This document shows, piece by piece, positions 50,466 to 61,817 of a DNA stretch of 64,000 bases. The stretch comes from Vicia villosa (lineage: Eukaryota; Streptophyta; Magnoliopsida; Fabales; Fabaceae), in assembly GCF_029867415.1 (NCBI RefSeq), contig NC_081184.1, positions 112,241,476-112,305,475 of the forward strand, given 5' to 3'. Numbering within the stretch: the first letter of the stretch is position 1; every line of letters starts with the position of its first letter. Made by a program: the position numbers and the translations under genes. Under the pieces are notes generated by a model. The model did no database searches, was not told the DNA's origin, and was given only the letters and a program-made list of their open reading frames with translations.

Positions 50466-50699
50466 ATTCGAAATAAAATGACATTTGTAAATATATGAGG
50501 GCAAATTTTGGGGTATGACAATCATCATATAGAAAACGTAGACGTATTTACATGTATTTTCATCATTCTAAAACCAATCACTCTTCCTCATATAGATTAT
50601 TTTATAAGGTTCGTTTAGCTCGAAACGACACCTCAAACGGACCAACGGTTAAAAAGTTAGGCATCTATGAACTTTTTTTTTAAAAAATATCCCACACTA

Positions 50700-50926
50700 A
50701 CAGCACGCGACGCCATCTTAGTTCGCGGCGCGAACTGAGCGTCTCAAAAATCCTTGGCTCTCTGCCAAGCTGTTCATGGCGCAAACCTAAGCACGTGGCG
50801 CGAAACGAGAAAAAGTTACGCCTTCGCGGCGCCAACACTGGTACGCGGCGCGACCTGTGCGCATCACAACCTCCTGGCTTTCTGCCCATCTGTTCGTGGC
50901 GCAACGTATGTACGCGGCGCGAACCG
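50700..50926. repeat. Array of CGCGGCGCGAAC palindromic words
   Basis: GTTCGCG-G-CGCGAAC (50721-50735) is a perfect palindrome around one base. Related words follow: GTGGCGCGAAAC, CTTCGCGGCGCCAAC, TACGCGGCGCGACC and TACGCGGCGCGAACC, with half copies TTCATGGCGCAAAC and TTCGTGGCGCAAC. Much higher GC than its surroundings. It occupies 624-850 bp from the sense start of this Tekay-like LTR. Confidence 0.92.
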
Positions 50927-51550
50927 GTAATTTCAGAAACCCCAACCTGCAGAAAACAACATTCTACACATTCCAAACTCACTCAATTCATACCAGTACG
51001 AACTTACGGAAATGGAATGCACAAACAACACGAATTACACCTCATAATACACTAATTACGCATCAATTGAGACCATAACAACACAAACATTATGGATTCA
51101 AACATAGGGATCATGCATCATACAATTTACCTCAATCCCTAAATCTATCATATGACTCTATCGACCCGAATTCTACATCTATTCAGTATTATCAACCCCT
51201 AACCCGATAATAGATGCTAATCAGATAAGTCCCCCCTTACCTTAGCCAAATTCTTGAATTGGTTCCTCTTCCTCTTTGGTTCTCCTTCACGTTCTTCAGT
51301 TCCTCTTCTCACAGCTTCTGGTTTTCACGTTCTAATTCTTCCTTCTCCTCTTGTTTTCCCTTATTTTATGAAAAACATAAAATTAGAAATGGGCTCCTAC
51401 ACAATTACACCCCCACTTTACTATTTCCACCGCATGGCCCAATAACTTAACATTTTATATTTTTCCACATAATTCGATAAAATGTTAATTTCCAATAATT
51501 AATTTAAAACTCAATTAAATTAATTAAATAAGAATTTTCGGGATGTTACA

Positions 51551-52605
51551 AGGTGTACCCTGAACGCCTAAAAGATCATGGATGTAAGGATAATGGCAAT
51601 GCAGCCATTGTTCAAGATGATTTTGAATCATCTGATGTCCTTGTGGTTTAGAGTAGTGACTCTAGGAAGGAGTGGATTATGGATTCAGGTTCCACTTGGC
51701 ACATGACCCGAAATAAAGACTTATTCGAGGAATTATGTGATCAAGATGGTGGATCAGTACTGCTAGGAAACAACAAAGCTTGCAAGATTGTAGGGGTTGG
51801 ATCCGTGATATTCAAGCTCCATGATGAGTGAATAAGGTTGTTGACTGAAGTCAGGTATGTTCCTGATTTGAAGAGAAATATGCTTTCTCTTGGTGAATTC
51901 GACAAGAAAGGATATATTTTCCAAGGAGAGAAAAGTATCCTAAGAGTCATGAAGGTGTCGAAGGAATTCTTGAGAGGCGTGAAGAAACTAGGCTTGTATA
52001 CCCTTGAGGCTAAAGTTGTAAGTGGTTCGACAAATGTTGCATCCACGAAACCTTTGTCTAAGATAGAAATCTGGCACATGAGACTGGGCCATGTCAGTGA
52101 AGGGGGCCTGGTCGAATTAGGGAAACAAAATCTGCATGGTGGAGACAAAGTCGAAAAGCTGAAGTTTTGTGAACCATGTGTACTTGGATAATCTTGCAGA
52201 GTGAAGTTCAACAAAGGCAAACAAAGAACACATGGATCTCTTGATTACATCCATGCTGATCTTTAGGGGCCTGGAAGGTGTCCATCACATTCACGAGCAA
52301 GGTATTTTCTATCCATAGTTGATGATTATTCCAGTAAGTTATGAGTATTCATCCAGAAGACTAAGGATGAAACTTTTGAGAATTTCAAAAGTTGGAAGAC
52401 TCTGGTCAAAGATCAGGCTAGCAGGAAGGTCAAGAGGTTGAGAACCGATAATGGCATTGAATTTTGCAATGAAGTGTTCGACACCTTTTGTGCCGACTCT
52501 AGTATTGCAAGGCACAGAACTCTTAGAGGTACTCCACAACAAAATGGTTTGGCTGAAAGGTTTAACCGAACTATTTTGGAAAGAGTTAGATGCATGCTGG
52601 TTAGA
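51551..52605 (+). pseudogene. Copia-2 gag end, protease and integrase part
   Basis: Continues the Copia-2 gag after the nested LTR. Domains: end of the zinc knuckle, protease WIMDSGSTWHMTRNK, GAG-pre-integrase HMRLGHVSEGGLVELGKQNL...CEPCVLG, and integrase with TDNGIEFC (here RTDNG) and GLAERFNRTILE. Stops occur near 51648, 51829, 52188, 52264 and 52343. The catalytic D-D-E residues are still readable. It ends at the junction with the truncated gypsy LTR (52606). About 250 bp of integrase that Copia-1 retains (about 28690-28936) is missing. Confidence 0.88.
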
Positions 52606-53475
52606 TTCAGCTCCGCTCAGCGGACCTTCACAGAGAATTTTCTGCAACAGAACCTCCGCTCAGCGGACCCACCTCCGCTCAGCGGACCTGCGTAAACCCA
52701 GAAAAAACCAGAACGAACCAGAACAGTTTCAAGAACCTTATACCCACCAAAACCACTCCCAAACATCATTATAACACCAATACAACACATACAAACCATA
52801 TAAACAACCTAACATCAAACTTTTCATGGTTGATTCATCGATCTATCTCAAAACCTAACATTTTATCCAAACTCAATCAAGCCATAGAAATGGAAAACAA
52901 ACATGATCAATCACCATAACACAACAAGGATATCATTTAATCATCATACAATCATTCTCAAACAAACTTAAATCAAACAAAGACCACACAAGAAAATTGT
53001 GGAAATTGGAACAAGAAGAACAAGAACAAGAACAAGACTATAAGAATCATACATCCAAGATAAATTAGATTCACCCCCTTACCTTGCTATTGTGACGATC
53101 GGCAATCGATTCGGTTGAGAATCCTCCACTTTCTCTTGTTTTTCCCCTTTGCTCTTCTTCTTCCTCTCTTCTCTTTCTTTCTCTTCTTTTTCTTTCCATC
53201 CCTTTCCCTTCTCACAATATTTCTTTCTTATAAAGAAAATATCTATCCCGCAGAATGACCAAAATGCCCCTACGCTCAAATATCGTTCAAACGCCCCAAA
53301 ACGCGGAATATTACCTTAATGATATTTCTAGTACCAAAAATATGAAAACCTTCAATTAAATATTAGTCCGCCATCCCGAACTAATACCGACTGAAACGAC
53401 TCCAAAAACGGTAAAATTCCAATAAACGTCACAAACGTCCAAATTAAGCATATACTTATTTTTCCGAGCGTTACA
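52606..53475 (-). repeat. Truncated 3' LTR of the Tekay-like element
   Basis: Gap-free match to 58458-59327. It contains three TCCGCTCAGCGGA words (52612, 52655, 52674), each a palindrome around one C, in 75 bp. Confidence 0.93.
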
Positions 53476-56400
53476 ACTCTCCCCCACTTAGAAGATTTCT
53501 GTCCTCGGAAATATCCCAAACACAAACAAACCTGGATACGCTCTCGCATCCGACTAACCAACTATCAAGCCACGGAAGCAACGACACAATCAACACCAAC
53601 AACGAATCACTCTCGCTAAAAGCAAAACAACCAAAACACAACAACGACAACGAGATGCAATGCCCATACAATGCACTCATCGACTAACATCAAAACACAA
53701 GAAATAACCAAGACATATACAGCTTCTGAACATCCTCAGCAAAACTAGAATACCAACAACCCAGTCGCACAACATCCAAACAACCATGCCAAGACATAGC
53801 AGTCAAACATGTAACCAAAACATCTGGTGGTCTTATCATTCCTACCACATCCACTGTCCACAATTTGAACTCTAACAATTCATATACTTACGAACCGCGT
53901 CATTTCACGCTTCCGATGCGCACTCTGATTTCCCACAACAAACAGATTTACCAATTTCATAACCATCTTCCAGCTCTTTTCTAGTATTCACCATAAACTC
54001 ATTGTTCTCTCTTAACATACTCAACCTCTTGATATGCTGTGTCAGCTTGCACACCAGACAAAAGTCTTTGTATTATCCAATCAAAGGCAAAAAGCTAATC
54101 CAAACACATCCTTGTTTCACAACACAAGCCCTCATAGATCCTTAAGTGACCAAACCGTCCTCTCAGTCTGACCATCCGTTTGAGGATGATACGCCAAACT
54201 CAAACGCAACTTCGTACCCAAAGTACTTTGCGAACCTTCTCAAAATTTTCGGAAATAAATCTCGGATCTCAATCTAAACAATACCCTTCGAAACACCATG
54301 CAAACAAACAAACCAACAAACAATTTTATCAACATACCACTCGCCAGTACTTCCATCGGTTAATCCATTCTTATCGAATTAACGTGAGCAGATTTCGTCA
54401 ATATATCCACAATGACCCAAATCGCCTCACAATTACTCGACGTCCTCGGCAAACCAGAAACAAAATCCATAGAAATGCTATTCCACTTCTACTCAGGAAT
54501 GGATAACAGTTACATGAAACCAGACGACTCCTGACAAGTCAAACACAAATAAACAAATCCCTTCATATCCTTCTTCATTACCTTGCCACTAAAAATGACC
54601 TTCTCAAATCTTGATACCTCTTAGTAGCATCAGGATGAATACTCAAATCACTACGACGCACCTCATCCAAAGTCCTCTTTTCAAATCCGAACATTAGGAA
54701 TACAAACTTGATCATGACATCCCATGACATTGTTCTTATCAATCCGAAGATCACCATATTTATCTTTGACTAATAAATGTCATCTTATCAACCCATTCAA
54801 ATCTGATTTCCGACCTTTTCTAATCTCATCAAGAATACCATAAGTAAGCTTTCACATATAAAGCTCAACACTTGAAGAAGTCGCTTTACGAACCGAACTC
54901 AAATCTCACAACTGTTCAACAATCACAATACTCGAATCATCCACATAGACGTATGCAATGGTTTCTCATATTCAACTCGTTCTGATCAAACGGATACTTC
55001 AAATTCTTGTAGTCACGTACACACACAAATCTAGATCCAAAAAATTAGTGCCTTTAAATTTCCCAAACAGAAATAACAATTGCCAACTCTAAATCTTGTG
55101 ACAGATAAATCCTTTCAAAAATCTTAACTTGCATAAAAGCATAAACCACCACTTACCCCTTGAACATTCACTTCACTCGACCAAAAACTCACATAAGGAG
55201 ACTTAGCAAACAACTTCTTCTTCCCAACACGGACAAAACAATTCTCAAGTACTTAGCATGACCATCTTCACACTGATGATACCCATACCTCAAATCAAAC
55301 TTGCAAAACAAACAAGCTCAAACCAACTTGATCCATCAAAATATCAATCCTCGAAAGTGGATACTTTTCCTTAATTGTCACTTTTCTCAATTGTCTAAAA
55401 TCGACACAAAGCCTCATAGAACCTTCCTTCTTAACCAACAAAACACGTGCACCCTACGACGACACACTCGAACGGACAAATCTCTTCTCAAGAAAATCCT
55501 TAAGTTGACTCCTCAACTCTTCCAACTCAGAAGTTGGCATCCGATACGGAACCCTCGACACAACAATAGTTCTAGGAACTAAATCCGTCAAAACAGAACT
55601 CCAAGACAAAATTCCTCTTTTCGACGATGAATCACTTAAACCTTCAAGAAACACTTATACAAATGCACAACTATCCGTAATTCCCACAATTGCTCTTCCT
55701 CAAGAACATCCAAAGTTGTCGACAACATAAACAACATTGTACCACCTTGCACCGACTCATTCACTTCCAATATTATCAAACTATCCAGATAAGCCTATCA
55801 CGTCCAATACGATCCCGTCTACTATCAACAAGAGATTAAGGGTGATCAAGTCCTCAATTTGTCAATAGGTAGCCGATAATCATAATAGAGTATAAACTAT
55901 CAGTACTAACATTAATAATATTCTTTTCCAACTTTTGCTCGTAGCACAGAAGCACTATGATCCCATAATTCACAAATCTCTCAAGATCATATGAACCAGC
56001 TAACACCGACGTCCGGTAGCTACGTACCAAAACACTTCTAACAATATCTCAAAACAAAATACCCGAGATCCTACTCAACTCTTCATACTCCTAATTCTCA
56101 CTCGAGTTCCGAAACGTTTCCAACAACGTCAATAACTCCTACAACAAAGTCTACCACAATAATTTCCTTAATCATTGATCCAACAACGACACCTCACACA
56201 AGGCTACTCAAACAACAACTTCATAGTCCATCAGTAGCGTCAGAGCATCACAACTCTCTAAATTCCATTCCTTAGAAATAACCAAAATATACTCCGAGAC
56301 ACTCCAACTTGATTAACAACCAAAGTCTTAAGTCCAAGTCACCTTGACTTCAGAAAACAACAAATTCCAACAACACTAGTACTGCTGCCCTCAGTAGCAT

Positions 56401-56592
56401 ACTAACATCTTGCAACTGAAACATATCTGAGAAGCATATGTTCTCCCCCACTTAGCTTCAAACCATTCTTGCATACAACCGGCTAGAGGCACAACAAGTA
56501 ATAACAGTGCTCCACACACTTATCACGTACTGAGGAATTAAACACATTAGACAACACTGGCCGGACAGACCGACCTGCTCTGATACCACTAA
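53476..56592 (-). pseudogene. Degenerate gypsy polyprotein (RT and integrase traces)
   Basis: Minus strand. RT start at about 55600-55450 (LVPRTIVVSRVPYRMPTSEL, then LRSQLKDFLEKRFVRSSVSS), continuing as [20 protein letters not shown] to RIDILMDQ (about 55330), then [10 protein letters not shown] (about 55290). Integrase YHPQTDGQTERTVWSLKD at about 54190-54130. These match chromovirus-type (Tekay/Del) gypsy proteins. Stops and shifts are frequent; the YLDD box, RNase H and the integrase D-D residues were not found. The segment 53476-53900 is 3' untranslated. Confidence 0.8.
56574..56588 (-). promoter_or_regulatory. tRNA-Met-type primer-binding site of the Tekay-like element
   Basis: The minus strand reads TGGTATCAGAGCAGG, four bases after the LTR end GGGGTGTTACA (56593). 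It is the canonical initiator-Met primer site and proves the minus orientation. Confidence 0.93.
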
Positions 56593-56777
56593 TGTAACAC
56601 CCCAATTCTACCCAAAGCATTTAGGCAAGAAAATATCAGAGTATTAAAATTTCATACAACACAATTAGGATGTTACACTAAGTAACCAAACAAACACCTA
56701 GAAAACAAACGGACATCAACGATGCCAAAAGCATACACACCTGCTAATAAAATGATACATAACACACGGAAGATATG

Positions 56778-56824
<47 letters not shown>

Positions 56825-59327
56825 ATATATATATATATATATATAGCTCTCACTCTCAAAGAGGAGTTTTCCAAAATAAAGTGTTTACAATACACAATGG
56901 CACGTTATCACATATACATGTTCAAAAGAGTCATTTACAAATAAATAACAACAGACTCCCGACTACCCAGTGTTACATATCAGAGCGACCGAGAAGACCA
57001 ACTGGAGAACTACCTCTTCCAAAAGACTCCCAAAGCGGCTAATCTGCAGGATGCCACTCAAGCATCAAATCAGCAGAAGGGTGAGAATATAATTCATAAT
57101 GAAAGCATGACAATTATAGTAATGCCAACAAGTATCATCAATAATCATACAACAAAGTAATCCACTAAGTCAACCACAATCAATATATAAGTAATGCGAC
57201 ACATGAATGGTAACATAAATTATAAAGACTGCCGATGATGAATGAGACTCGACTATGCATATGCATGTGGTACCAAATCCGGAGTAAAACTCCTCCTTGT
57301 CATTATGACAAATACACCTGCCAAGCATTATGCTGGGACTTTATTCCACTCAGGAAGCCCGCAGGCTGTCGTCATCGAGCACGCAGCTCCTACTGATGAC
57401 CTCTTGCCACTCAGGCTCATTCCGTTACTGAGCATTAAGCCCCTACTGGTAACCATGCCCACAGGCCATCTGTTAACAGCATTCCGCCATTAACGTATTG
57501 AAATGTTATGCTGTGGAAATATACGACTCTATTACACAACAACAACATCATCAACAATATAACACGATCATACACTCACGTTACATCGTTTATATTCTAT
57601 CCAAAAGGATACATCACCAATTAATAACATCGTTATCAATTACATCACACCATAATTACCACACAGGCATTAATAAGCACACAACACACATTCACCGTTA
57701 AAACATACTGGCCACATCGGCATAAATGATCGCATAATTGCATCACATCAAATTAATATTGGACATTGGCCCACAAATCCATCAATACATCATTCTCATA
57801 ACAACAATTACTTGCCATAAGGCCACACATCATGTTAATAACAAACAACCAAACATTGTCACATATTAAGAATGAACATTCATTAATACATAACACATAT
57901 GAACATGATCTCATGTTATCGACAACTAATCACATACCTCGTACCAATACGATAACATTCACACAACACATCATCATGATTTATCATGCACTAGTTCACA
58001 AAACCATTTATGAAATCAACCAACCACTGCTACATCCTACATCATTAACAATTACAACCAAGCACTATGATTATTTACCAATCATATCGCGCATATAAAC
58101 AATTATGTGTTTTTCATCAACAACACCTCATAACTAATTAATAACAAGCTAACCAAGCCTATACTATCATATAAAACATCCAACTAGCTTCCTAACACTT
58201 CGAACGGCGTACGAAACGGAGCTACGAATCAAAAGTTACAAGGTTTCAAAGTTTGGATAATTGAACATACTACACAACTCATTACTTGATCCTAATAAAA
58301 ATAATGGGATACTACATACTATTAATCATTTAATTAGATAATAATATAGTTCATTGCGTTAGCTTTCCAACACTTCGAACGGCGACAAAATCGGAGTTAC
58401 GGTTCAAGAGTTACGAAGTTTCAAAGTTTTGGAAAAACAGAAAATGCTGTTGTCCGCTTCAGCTCCGCTCAGCGGACCTTCGCAGAGAATTTTCTGCAAC
58501 AGAACCTCCGCTCAGCGGACCCACCTCCGCTCAGCGGACCTGCGTAAACCCAGAAAAAACCAGAACGAACCAGAACAGTTTCAGGGCCCTTATACCCACC
58601 AAAACCACTCCCAAACATCATTATAACACCAATACAACACATACAAACCATAGAAACGACCTAACATCAAACTTTTCATGGTTGATTCATCAATCTATCT
58701 CAAAACCTAACATTTTATCCAAACTCAATCAAGCCATAGAAATGGAAAACAAACATGATCAATCACCATAACACAACAAGGATATCATTTAATCATCATA
58801 CAATCATTCTCAAACAAACTTAAATCAAACAAAGACCACACAAGAAAATTGTGGAAATTGGAACAAGAAGAACAAGAACAAGAACAAGACTATAAGAATC
58901 ATACATCCAAGATAAATTAGATTCACCCCCTTACCTTGCTATTGTGACGATCGGCAATCGATTCGGTTGAGAATCCTCCACTTTCTCTTGTTTTTCCCCT
59001 TTGCCCTTCTTCTTCCTCTCTTCTCTTTCTTTCTCTTCTTTTTCTTTCCATCCCTTTCCCTTCTCACAATATTTCTTTCTTATAAAGAAAATATCTATCC
59101 CGCGGAATGACCAAAATGCCCCTACGCTCAAATATCGTTCAAACGCCCCAAAACGCAGAATATTACCTTAATGATATTTCTAGTACCAAAAATATGAAAA
59201 CCTTCAATTAAATATTAGTCCGCCATCCCGAACTAATACCGACTGAAACGACTCCAAAAACGGTAAAATTCCAATAAACGTCACAAACGTCCAAATTAAG
59301 CATATACTTATTTTTCCGAGCGTTACA
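56593..59327 (-). repeat. Complete 5' LTR of the Tekay-like element, 2.73 kb
   Basis: Ends TGTAAC...GTTACA. It contains an (AT)n tract at 56780-56846 and three TCCGCTCAGCGGA words at 58464, 58507 and 58526. It has blocks shared with the LTRs at 25585 and 35464, such as CCCAGTGTTACA and the GGGTGAG box. Confidence 0.9.
58464..58538. repeat. TCCGCTCAGCGGA palindrome cluster in the Tekay-like 5' LTR
   Basis: Three identical 13-bp palindromic words (six-base arms around one C) in 75 bp. They lie about 790-860 bp from the sense start of the LTR. Identical in the truncated partner LTR. Confidence 0.95.
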
Positions 59328-61270
59328 TTATAGGCTATGGTGCCTAGAGCCAAGTCACAGGAGGTGTATCACCAGTCGAGATGTAGTTTTCAATGAAGCT
59401 GAAATGACTTTTACGAAAACTAATGATGTTGGTCGAAATGCAAGAACATCTGACAAAGAGTTGGAACAAGTAGAGATTCCTTTTGAGGTGGAGCGTGTTG
59501 ATGTTGAATTGCATATCCCTGATGAAGTCAAAGAAGAAGCAGAAGATGCTGAGGAAATTGAGGAAACTATCGATGACTACCTATTGTCAAGAGATAGGTC
59601 GAGAAGAGCCATCAATCCACCTCAGAGAATTGGGTATGCAGATCTTATAGCTTATGCCTTAATCTCTACAAGTGAGGTTCTAGAAGAAGAACCTAGCGAT
59701 TATAAGGAAGTTATGAGGATTCGAAATAAGACTGAATGGCTGAAGGTCATGGATGATGAGATGAAATCTTTTCATGATAATCACACCTGGGAACTGTTCA
59801 AAAAACCTGTTGGGGCAAGGTTAGTCAGCTGTAAATGGATTTTCAAAGTTAAGGAAGGAATCAAAGGAGTGACGTTGAAAATATATAAAGCAATGTTGGT
59901 CGCAAGGGGTTTCACTCAGAATGAAGGTGTCGACTTCAATGATGTGTGTTTCTCCTGTTGTGAAGCATAGGTCCATTTGAGTGTTGCTTGCCATGGAGGC
60001 ACAATTCGACCTTGAACTGGAACAGATGGATGTAAAGACTGCATTCTTGTATGGTGATCTAGATGAAACGATCCTGAAGAGGCAACCTAAAGGGTATGTC
60101 GAAAAGGGGAAGGAAAATTATGTGTGCAAGCTGAAGAGATCCTTATATGGACTAAAACAATCTCCTCGACAATGGAATAGGAGATTCGACAAGTTCATGG
60201 CACGCATAAGTTTCATTAGAAGCCAGTTCGACCACTGCGTTTACTTCAGATTTCGACTTGGTAATTCATTTGTTATATTGTTGCTTTATATGGATGATAT
60301 TATCATAGCAAGCAACAATGTCGAAGATGTGATGAGGGTGAAGGATGAACTTAATAAGGAGTTTGATGTGAAGGATCTGGGAGCTGCTTCCAGGATTCTT
60401 AGAATTGACATTCGAAGAGATAGAAAGAAGTCAAAGTTATGCTTATCTCAAGATGCATATCTACGAAAGATTCTCGAAAAGTTTGGTATGTAAAATTCGA
60501 AATCAGTTATGACTCCAACAAACCCTCAATTCAAGCTGAGTATAGATCAGTGTCCTAGTACTGATGTCGAAAAAGCCTATATGAATAGCATTCCATATAC
60601 TAATATAGTTGATTTTTTGATGTATGTTATGGTTTGTATTAGACCTGACATAACATATGCAGTAAGTCTTATAAGCAGGAAAATGGAAAATCCTGGAAAG
60701 GCTCACTGACAAGCATTGAAGTGGATTTTAAGGTACATAAATGGGTCTCTGAACATAGTCCTAAGTTATGGTGGACCCTTGGGTGAAGATAGTAAAGCAG
60801 TAATCGAAGGATATGTCGACTCTGATTATGCAGGTTGTATGGATTCTAGAAAATCTATTTCTAGATATGTTTTCACCATGTTTGGCACTGTAATTAGTTG
60901 GAAAGAAACACTTCAGAAGGTTGTTGCTTTATCAACCACTGAAGCGGAGTATATTTCCCTAACTGAAGTTGTGAAAGAAGAATTGTGGATTGAAGGTTTT
61001 GCGAAGGAGCTGAAACTTCAAGGTCGAGGTATCATTGTTAAATGTGATAGTCAAAGTGCAATACACCTGTCGAAGAACTTAGCATATCATGAGCGAACTA
61101 AGCACATCGATGTGAGGTTACATTTTGTCAGAGGAGTAATCGAGTGTGGAGAAGTCCAAGTGCTGAAGGTTTCGACAGATCACAATGTTGATGATATGAT
61201 CACCAAGTCATTGCTGAGTTGCAAGTTTTTCCACTGTATACAGTTGATAAAGTTGCATGAAGAAAGCTAG
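59328..61270 (+). pseudogene. Copia-2 reverse transcriptase and RNase H
   Basis: Resumes at TTATAGGCTATGG in the integrase-RT linker. RT: WELFKKPVGARLVSCKWIFK (about 59790), MDVKTAFLYGDLDETI (60029), LKRSLYGLKQSPRQW (60132) and LYMDDIIIAS (60284-60313, catalytic YMDD box). RNase H: YVDSDYAGCMDSRKSISRYV (60812), STTEAEYISLTE, CDSQSAIHLS, ending HCIQLIKLHEES. Broken by a frameshift near 59945, a stop at 60491 and a shift near 60705. It is the only RT in the window with an intact catalytic box, but it cannot be translated in one piece. Confidence 0.9.
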
Positions 61271-61312
61271 TTGTTCCCTTGATGTTGTAGAGTTAGATCC
61301 AAGGTGGAGATT

Positions 61313-61812
61313 TGTGAGATATTGGATCGAACTCTAGTATGGTCGAATGGTTGCTTCTTGGTTCGACAGTTCGACAGGGTTAAACATGAAGTTGAAGGTT
61401 GGTCACATGTTGGTGACGAAGTATGCATGCTGTAGTCGAAGATGGGTCTAGCATACAGGTGTCGAAGATTCTAGGGTTGTTAGCATGTTAAATTAGGTTT
61501 AAGTGTTTAAACCCTAATTTGTTAAGTTAACTTGTTTGTTAAGTTGGATTGTGTAATGGACCTTGTGGAAAAAGCCCATTAGTTAGTATGTTAGGTTTTA
61601 TTATAAATAGCATACTAGTCTCCCATCATTGCTACGCTGCAAATCCTAAATTAGGGTGAGAGAGGTTATTTCTTATTCTTGTAAAATTGTAATCTTGTTT
61701 TCTAAGAGAAAGTAAAAGAATAGCAGTTATAACCAATTATTGTGTTCTTCTTCTTCCTTGTTCTTTATTCTTTCCTGTATTATACTTTGTTATTGGCATT
61801 AAATTCACAACA
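61313..61812 (+). repeat. Copia-2 3' LTR
   Basis: 500 bp, TGTGAGATATTGG to TTCACAACA, preceded by the polypurine tract AAGGTGGAGA. Followed by GACTA, the partner of GATTA at 31061. Confidence 0.93.
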
Positions 61813-61817
61813 GACTA

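Larger units (their letters stand above)
36072..50520 (-). mobile_element. Non-autonomous Ogre/Tat-like gypsy element, 14.4 kb
   Basis: Minus-strand order: 5' LTR 50520-42967, primer-binding site 42962-42945, leader, gag-type ORF 41940-40933, long non-coding stretch, 45-bp tandem array 38686-38121, polypurine tract 37919-37906, truncated 3' LTR 37905-36072. The LTR starts TGTCATACCCCAAAATTTG and ends CCGTATTACA. The shared 1.83 kb of the LTRs shows about ten substitutions, so it is young. No protease, RT, RNase H or integrase is visible in the 5-kb interior, so movement would need an autonomous relative. The 3' LTR is cut inside its Helitron, and the cut joins the host LTR directly. Confidence 0.9.
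42967..50520 (-). repeat. 5' LTR of the Ogre-like element, 7.55 kb with Helitron inside
   Basis: Starts (minus) at 50520 with TGTCATACCCC and ends at 42967 with CCGTATTACA. Its end part aligns with the solo LTR at 31340-34471. Without the Helitron (45013-48866) it is about 3.7 kb. It contains an AGGCAAC tandem tract (about 43672-43712) also present in the solo LTR. Confidence 0.88.
35464..51550 (-). mobile_element. Second Tekay-like LTR (probably solo), split by the Ogre-like element
   Basis: The left part is 35464-36071 (TGTAACACCCCTTAC...) and the right part 50521-51550 (...GGGATGTTACA). AGGTG flanks both sides (35459-35463 and 51551-51555). The left part aligns with the inverse of the solo LTR at 25585-27504: CCCAGTGTTACA, ATCAGAGCATGACA, GCTAATCCTCACCGAGTCG, CGCTATCCTCAATCTGAAAA. 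The two parts sum to about 1.64 kb with no coding region. That fits a solo LTR that lost some bases at the truncated left junction of the inserted element. Sense is the minus strand. Confidence 0.85.
52606..59327 (-). mobile_element. Tekay/Del-like gypsy element, 3' LTR truncated
   Basis: Minus strand: 5' LTR 59327-56593 (TGTAACGCTCGG...GGGGTGTTACA), primer site TGGTATCAGAGCAGG (56588-56574), degenerate interior to 53476, polypurine tract AAGTGGGGGAGAGT, then the first 870 bp of the 3' LTR (53475-52606). The two LTR copies align without gaps with about ten substitutions in 870 bp (1.1%). The interior (3.1 kb) is shorter than usual and carries only RT and integrase traces. One deletion removed the far end of the 3' LTR together with adjoining Copia-2 integrase. 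Confidence 0.9.
31066..61812 (+). mobile_element. Copia-2: Tork/Tnt1-like element inflated to 30.7 kb by nested insertions
   Basis: Same family as Copia-1. The 5' LTR is 31066-31339 plus 34472-34702 and the 3' LTR is 61313-61812. Flanks are GATTA (31061-31065) and GACTA (61813-61817), a target-site duplication with one later substitution. Removing the insertions (31340-34471, 35464-51550 and 52606-59327) leaves about 5 kb, a normal Copia size. Coding pieces: gag 34719-35463, gag end to integrase 51551-52605, RT and RNase H 59328-61270. All parts share one orientation and the expected order. Confidence 0.93.

Noticed and set aside
36072..50520. Segmental duplication of 1.83 kb
   Set aside because: The two copies are the LTRs of one Ogre-like element, shown by primer site, polypurine tract and gag orientation.
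53690..53878. 62-aa ORF in the Tekay-like 3' region as a possible chromodomain
   Set aside because: No chromodomain residues recognised; lies in the 3' untranslated part before the polypurine tract.
56780..56846. AT repeat as a replication origin or matrix-attachment site
   Set aside because: A simple microsatellite inside an LTR; nothing beyond composition supports a function.
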